Shown here: in pieces, positions 4,969 to 8,787 of the stretch
How the letters are laid out: the number at the start of each line of letters is the position of its first letter
Position numbering within the stretch: the stretch's first letter is position 1
Origin: Bifidobacterium breve
GTDB lineage: Bacteria; Actinomycetota; Acidimicrobiia; Acidimicrobiales; Ilumatobacteraceae
Assembly (NCBI GenBank): GCA_943325425.2
Contig: CALPPJ020000037.1
Span: 1-8,787 of the forward strand
DNA length: 8,787 nt
Reading direction: 5' to 3'
The notes under the pieces: model-generated
Seen by the model: the letters and a program-made list of their open reading frames with translations, nothing else
Database searches by the model: none
Told to the model about the DNA's origin: nothing
Made by a program: the position numbers and the translations under genes

Positions 4969-7362
4969 ATGCTGGCTCAAGAAATGACCTCAGAAGTCGT
5001 CGCTTCGTCTGGCTGGTTCTTAGAACACGCTTGGGTGATTCCGATTATTCCGGCTGTTGCTTTCGTGCTCATCATTTTCTTCGGCAAGAAGTTGCCGATG
5101 AAAGGTAGTGAACTCGGTGTGTTTTCCATGCTCGCCTCGTTGGTTTTTGCCGGTGGTGCAGCCTGGCAGTGGATTCAACGAGTCAATAGTGTCGTGGACG
5201 TTGCCCACGAAGCAGTTGCCGAAGGCGCCCATCATGCCGCACCTTTCGTAGCTCCGGTCATCCAAGAATGGACTTGGTGGCAAAGTGGCGGATTCCATTT
5301 CGGAATCGGTCAACACATTGATGGCTTAGCGCTCACCCTTTTGGTGGTCGTGGCGTTCATTTCAAGCCTGGTGCAGATCTACTCGCTCGAATACTTGCGT
5401 GGCGATCGTCGTTACACCCACTTCTTTGCCGCACTCACTTTGTTCTCGGCTGGCATGTTGTGCATGGTTCTGGCTCCCAACATGGTGCAGTTGATTCTTG
5501 GTTGGGAAATCATGGGTCTGTGCTCGTTCATGTTGATCGGTCACTGGTGGGAAGAAGAAGCCAACTCGCGAGCTGCGCTCAAAGCTTTCTTCACTGTGCG
5601 TGTAGGTGACATGGGATTGCTCATCGGTACCGCCATCTTGTTCTTCTCGGCTAATAGTTGGACCCAAGAAAATCTCGGAGTCTCTGGTTTTAATATCAGT
5701 GGTTTGTCGGCGTGGGCCATGTCAGGTGAGGCGAGTTCTAGTGCTCTCACGTGGGGCGCCGTTGCACTGTTCATCGCATGTATCGGCAAGAGTGGCCAGT
5801 TCCCGTTGCATACATGGTTGCCGGACGCCATGGCTGGACCGACCCCGGTCAGTTCGCTCTTGCACTCAAGCACCATGGTCGTGGCCGGCGTGTTCTTGGT
5901 TGCTCGTGTCTATCCAGTTTTCTGGGAAGGCATGAAGATTGGTGATACCAACATCAACTTCATCGTGCTCATCGGTGGTATCACGATTGTGATCGCCGCG
6001 TTGTTGGCCTTCGTGCAACACGACATTAAGAAAGTGTTGGCGTATTCAACGGTGTCCCAGTTGGGTTACATGATGATGGGACTTGGTGCAGGCGCCTGGT
6101 TGCCAGCCGTGTTTCACATCTTCACTCACGCATTCTTCAAAGCGTGTTTGTTCTTGTCGGCGGGTTCGGTGAGCCACTCTGGTTCGCATCACTCGTTCGA
6201 CATGAAGAAAGACATGGGTGGTCTGGCTAAGAAGATGCCGATTACTGCAACGACGTGGATCATCTCAACTTTGGCTTTGGCCGGTGTGTTCCCGCTCGCT
6301 GGTTTCTTCTCAAAGGACGAAATCATCGACAACGTCGGGTACGGCGGTTACAACGCGTTCATGATTGTTGGTTTAAGTGGCGCATTCTTGACTGCTGCGT
6401 ACATGACCCGCGCGACCTACCTCACATTCTTTGGCAAGGCTCGCGGCGCAGCAGCTGGAGAGCATCATGACGAACATGATGCTCACGCCGACGCCCATGA
6501 TTCGCATGATGCTCACGCAGCGCACGACGCGCATGATTCACATGACGCTCATGGTGCAGACCATGGTCCTCACGAGAGTCCAAAGCTCATCACCGTTCCA
6601 TTGATGATTCTTGCGGCCTTGGCTTTAGTAGCCGGTTTGTCAAATGCCACACCATTTGGTGAAAGTTGGGAACGTTTCAAAAAGTACGTGGAACCAAGTG
6701 CTGAGTATGTGGCAATTGAAAGTCACATGGCCACTGGTCCTGGCGAAGCAATCATTGTTCCGCAACAGAACACAACAGCCGAGGGTGGCGAAAGTAAGTA
6801 CGACGAAGGTTGCGCAGTCGTTGCACCTGAAGCTGGAATGGCTTGTTACTTCCCAACGGTGAAGCATGCGCCGTTCAAGTGGTCAAAGGCTGCACTGTCA
6901 CTCATCATCGTGGCGTTTGGCTTGATCTCAAGCTGGATGTTCTGCGTGCAGTACTACACGCGTCGCAACAAGCGTCTCGTTGGTCTCACCGAGCGCAGCA
7001 AAGTGTTGCGTGGTGGTTACACCTTCTTGTGGAACAAGTACTACCTCGATGCCTTGTATGAAAAGGTCATCGTTCGTTCGATTGCACACCCCATCGCAGC
7101 TGCTGCGGCGTGGGTGAATCAAAACATTCTTGACGGCATCGTAAATGGTGTTGGCAAGGTTTCCCGCCGGGTAGCCGGTTGGGTATATCGAAATATCGAT
7201 CAGCGCGTCGTCGACGGCGCGGTGAACGGCTCGGGCGCCGCAGCCCGAGGCACAGGCGGAGCGTTGCGCCCAGTGCAATCGGGCAAGGTCAATCAATACG
7301 GAGCGCTGCTGTTTGCTGCGGCCGCCATCGGCGCTCTCATACTCGTCATCATCAACACCTGA
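4969..7362 (+). CDS. nuoL: NADH-quinone oxidoreductase subunit L, long form with His-rich loop
   Basis: NuoL is the distal antiporter-like proton pump, and its long lateral helix clamps the membrane arm. At 797 residues it is well above the usual 610-660. The core is normal: LGWEIMGLCSFMLIG with Glu180, GKSGQFPLHTWLPDAMAG with Lys274, His299 in the following helix, DIKKVLAYSTVSQLGYM (352-368), and GFFSKDEI with Lys449-Asp450. The extra length comes from three places: a His/Asp/Ala loop (498-535) before HESPKL; a polar loop (about 562-636) with Cys615 and Cys626; and an extended lateral-helix region (about 690-770) with two related WV...DGxVNG segments. The final membrane helix is about 777-796. 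The start at 4969 has AAGGG seven bases upstream; Met6 is a weaker alternative. The stop overlaps the nuoM ribosome-binding site. Confidence 0.97.
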   Translation: MLAQEMTSEVVASSGWFLEHAWVIPIIPAVAFVLIIFFGKKLPMKGSELGVFSMLASLVFAGGAAWQWIQRVNSVVDVAHEAVAEGAHHAAPFVAPVIQEWTWWQSGGFHFGIGQHIDGLALTLLVVVAFISSLVQIYSLEYLRGDRRYTHFFAALTLFSAGMLCMVLAPNMVQLILGWEIMGLCSFMLIGHWWEEEANSRAALKAFFTVRVGDMGLLIGTAILFFSANSWTQENLGVSGFNISGLSAWAMSGEASSSALTWGAVALFIACIGKSGQFPLHTWLPDAMAGPTPVSSLLHSSTMVVAGVFLVARVYPVFWEGMKIGDTNINFIVLIGGITIVIAALLAFVQHDIKKVLAYSTVSQLGYMMMGLGAGAWLPAVFHIFTHAFFKACLFLSAGSVSHSGSHHSFDMKKDMGGLAKKMPITATTWIISTLALAGVFPLAGFFSKDEIIDNVGYGGYNAFMIVGLSGAFLTAAYMTRATYLTFFGKARGAAAGEHHDEHDAHADAHDSHDAHAAHDAHDSHDAHGADHGPHESPKLITVPLMILAALALVAGLSNATPFGESWERFKKYVEPSAEYVAIESHMATGPGEAIIVPQQNTTAEGGESKYDEGCAVVAPEAGMACYFPTVKHAPFKWSKAALSLIIVAFGLISSWMFCVQYYTRRNKRLVGLTERSKVLRGGYTFLWNKYYLDALYEKVIVRSIAHPIAAAAAWVNQNILDGIVNGVGKVSRRVAGWVYRNIDQRVVDGAVNGSGAAARGTGGALRPVQSGKVNQYGALLFAAAAIGALILVIINT
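6463..6573 (+). repeat. Coding repeat for the His-rich loop of NuoL
   Basis: These 37 codons (residues 499-535) encode 13 histidines, mostly spaced every three residues and separated by Asp, Ala and Ser. Within it, a 12-codon unit starting at 6496 (HDSHDAHAAHDA) is followed by a related unit at 6532 (HDSHDAHGADHG). The first seven codons of the two units encode the same residues but differ at three third-codon positions. That points to an old duplication kept at the protein level rather than a fresh slippage event. Confidence 0.8.
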
Positions 7363-7366
7363 GGAG
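7361..7366 (+). promoter_or_regulatory. Ribosome-binding site of nuoM
   Basis: GAGGAG begins within the nuoL TGA stop (7360-7362) and lies nine bases before the nuoM ATG at 7376. It is among the strongest Shine-Dalgarno matches in the window. Confidence 0.7.
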
Positions 7367-7375
7367 CAATACGGC

Positions 7376-8787
7376 ATGGACGTACTCCAAAATTCAAACT
7401 GGGTGCTCAGCGTTGGCACTTTCTTGCCGCTAGTCGGCGTGATTGTCATGCTGTTCATCCCCAAGGCAGAAGAAGAGCTCCACAAGTTGGTAGCTCTTGT
7501 GACCGCGCTCGCAACCTTGGGAGTGGGTGTCTACACGCTCACCCAGTTCGACTATGACCAAGCTGGCAAGTTGCAATTCTTTGCCAACGCCGAGTGGATC
7601 AAAGTCATCTCCAGTAACTACACGATCGGTCTCGACGGAATGAGCTTGCCGCTCTACTTCTTGTCAATGGTCGTCACGGTTCTGGTGATGGTCTATTCGT
7701 GGAACCGCATTCCGTCTCCGGGCAACCCCAAGGCATTCCTCATCCTCATGCTGATTTTGCAGACAGGTATGGCCGGAACCTTTATTTCGCAAGACCTCAT
7801 CTTGTTCTTCGTGTTCTTCGAAGTGGTGTTGTTGCCGATGTACTTTATGATCGGTGTCTGGGGTGGCGAGAATCGTCAGTACGCATCGCTCAAGTTCTTC
7901 TTGTACACGATGTTCGGATCGGCGCTCATGCTCGTTGCGTTCATCGCACTGTTCTACAAAGTTCGCGGTGAATTGCCCGCTGGTGTTGAACCATCGTTCT
8001 CGATTCCGCAGCTTGCTGAATACGGTGGGCTACTCGGACGCTCGGCACAGATCTGGATCTTCGGCGGAATGTTCATCGGTTTTGCCGTCAAGGTTCCGAT
8101 GTTCCCATTCCATACGTGGTTGCCCGATGCGCACACTCAAGCACCGACCCAAGGTTCAGTTATCTTGGCCGCAATTTTGTTGAAGCTCGGTACCTACGGA
8201 TTCGTGCGTATTGCAATTCCGATTCTCCCCACCGCTGCCAAAGAGTGGGCACCTTGGATTGGTCTTCTTGCAGTCATCGGAATCATCTACGGCGCGCTTG
8301 GTTGTTTGGCGCAAACCGACATGAAGCGTTTGATTGCTTTCTCGTCGGTTGCTCACATGGGATTTGTGATGTTGGGTATTTCAACACTCACGCCAATGGG
8401 CTTCAACGCCGCGATCTTCGGAATGGTTGCTCACGGTCTCATTACCGGCATGCTCTTCTTTGTTGCCGGCTCGGTGAAAGATCGTTATCACACCCTCGAG
8501 ATCGCTCGACTTGGTGGCATGCTCAAGCAGATGCCGCGACTCGGTTGGATCTTGGGATTCTCCGCGATGGCGTCACTTGGTTTGCCAGGACTCGCCGGAT
8601 TCTGGGGTGAATTCCCCGCCATCTTGTCGGCGTACTCGCCAGCTGCTGGATTGTCTGAAGTGACATTCCGTGTGTACATGGTGATTGCCGCACTCGGAAC
8701 TGTTCTTGCCGCGGGTTACTTGTTGTGGCTCTTCCAGCGCACCGCGTTTGGTGAACCTAAGGCCGAATTTGCTGGTGCATCACATGA
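7376..8787 (+). CDS. nuoM: NADH-quinone oxidoreductase subunit M (partial, 3' end outside)
   Basis: NuoM is the middle antiporter-like proton pump of the membrane arm. The frame stays open from the ATG at 7376 to the window end, giving 470 residues of an expected 500-530, so only the last helix or so is missing. Pump residues are all visible: Glu149 in LFFVFFEVVLLPMYF, Lys239 in GFAVKVPMFPFHTWLPDAH, Lys270 in LLKLGTYGF, Lys317 in QTDMKRLIAFSSVAHMGF, and Glu412 in GLAGFWGEFPAI (TM12). The last matches the acidic residue that NuoM uses where NuoL has Lys-Asp. There are no large inserts or frameshifts, and the sequence is closer to the family norm than NuoL. It starts 13 bases after nuoL. nuoN is expected next. 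Confidence 0.96.
   Translation, partial: MDVLQNSNWVLSVGTFLPLVGVIVMLFIPKAEEELHKLVALVTALATLGVGVYTLTQFDYDQAGKLQFFANAEWIKVISSNYTIGLDGMSLPLYFLSMVVTVLVMVYSWNRIPSPGNPKAFLILMLILQTGMAGTFISQDLILFFVFFEVVLLPMYFMIGVWGGENRQYASLKFFLYTMFGSALMLVAFIALFYKVRGELPAGVEPSFSIPQLAEYGGLLGRSAQIWIFGGMFIGFAVKVPMFPFHTWLPDAHTQAPTQGSVILAAILLKLGTYGFVRIAIPILPTAAKEWAPWIGLLAVIGIIYGALGCLAQTDMKRLIAFSSVAHMGFVMLGISTLTPMGFNAAIFGMVAHGLITGMLFFVAGSVKDRYHTLEIARLGGMLKQMPRLGWILGFSAMASLGLPGLAGFWGEFPAILSAYSPAAGLSEVTFRVYMVIAALGTVLAAGYLLWLFQRTAFGEPKAEFAGASH

Noticed and set aside
6463..6573. Repeat tract considered as a CRISPR-like or mobile repeat
   Set aside because: The period is codon-based and in frame, with mostly synonymous differences; it has no spacers and no inverted ends.
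7363..7375. Terminator or promoter between nuoL and nuoM
   Set aside because: The gap is 13 bases, filled mainly by the ribosome-binding site, with no inverted repeat.
6928..7485. 185-codon open frame on the minus strand across the nuoL/nuoM junction
   Set aside because: It is antisense to the conserved NuoL C-terminus and NuoM start; the composition reflects codon bias of the sense genes and no family is recognisable.

Overview
The window holds one uninterrupted run of complex I (proton-pumping quinone oxidoreductase) genes, all on the + strand, in the order nuoA (3' end only), nuoB, nuoC, nuoD, nuoH, nuoI, nuoJ, nuoK, nuoL and nuoM (5' part only). Nearly every base is coding. Junctions are overlaps of 1, 4 or 14 bases or gaps of at most 15 bases, and each visible ribosome-binding site sits inside or right against the end of the gene before it. 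I see no promoter, terminator, RNA gene, insertion sequence or CRISPR array. The operon start (upstream of nuoA) and end (rest of nuoM, presumably nuoN) lie outside the window.

The main point of the layout is what is missing. nuoD is followed directly by nuoH with an ATGA overlap, so nuoE, nuoF and nuoG, which encode the NADH-oxidising arm in the usual A-to-N operon, are not in their normal place. The set matches an 11-subunit complex I (ABCD-HIJKLMN): the membrane arm (A, H, J, K, L, M, with N expected) and the quinone-linking arm (B, C, D, I). In such complexes electrons enter at the NuoI 4Fe-4S clusters from ferredoxin or another donor, pass to cluster N2 in NuoB and then to quinone at the NuoB/NuoD/NuoH interface, while NuoL, NuoM and NuoN pump protons. 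NuoEFG could still be encoded elsewhere in the genome.

The iron-sulfur ligands and the pump residues I can check are intact, so the complex looks functional. The quinone chamber, however, differs from the textbook enzyme at several matched positions. In NuoD the headgroup-binding Tyr is Trp95, the Asp that partners the catalytic His is Gln147, and a C-terminal Asp near the quinone site is Tyr385. In NuoH the first Glu of PFDxPEAE is Ile228. In NuoB the loop before SPRQAD has one extra residue and Pro59 in place of Arg. From memory, the second, EFG-less nuo cluster of Streptomyces shares several of these features, so this may be a clade-wide variant rather than a one-off.

The protein style (NuoC tail with [14 protein letters not shown], NuoH with RLGPMEAGP, long NuoL with a His-rich loop) points to an actinobacterium. 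By eye the base composition is moderate, about half G+C, with frequent TTG leucine codons. That is lower than Streptomyces and would fit a planktonic Acidimicrobiia-type lineage, but this placement is an inference.
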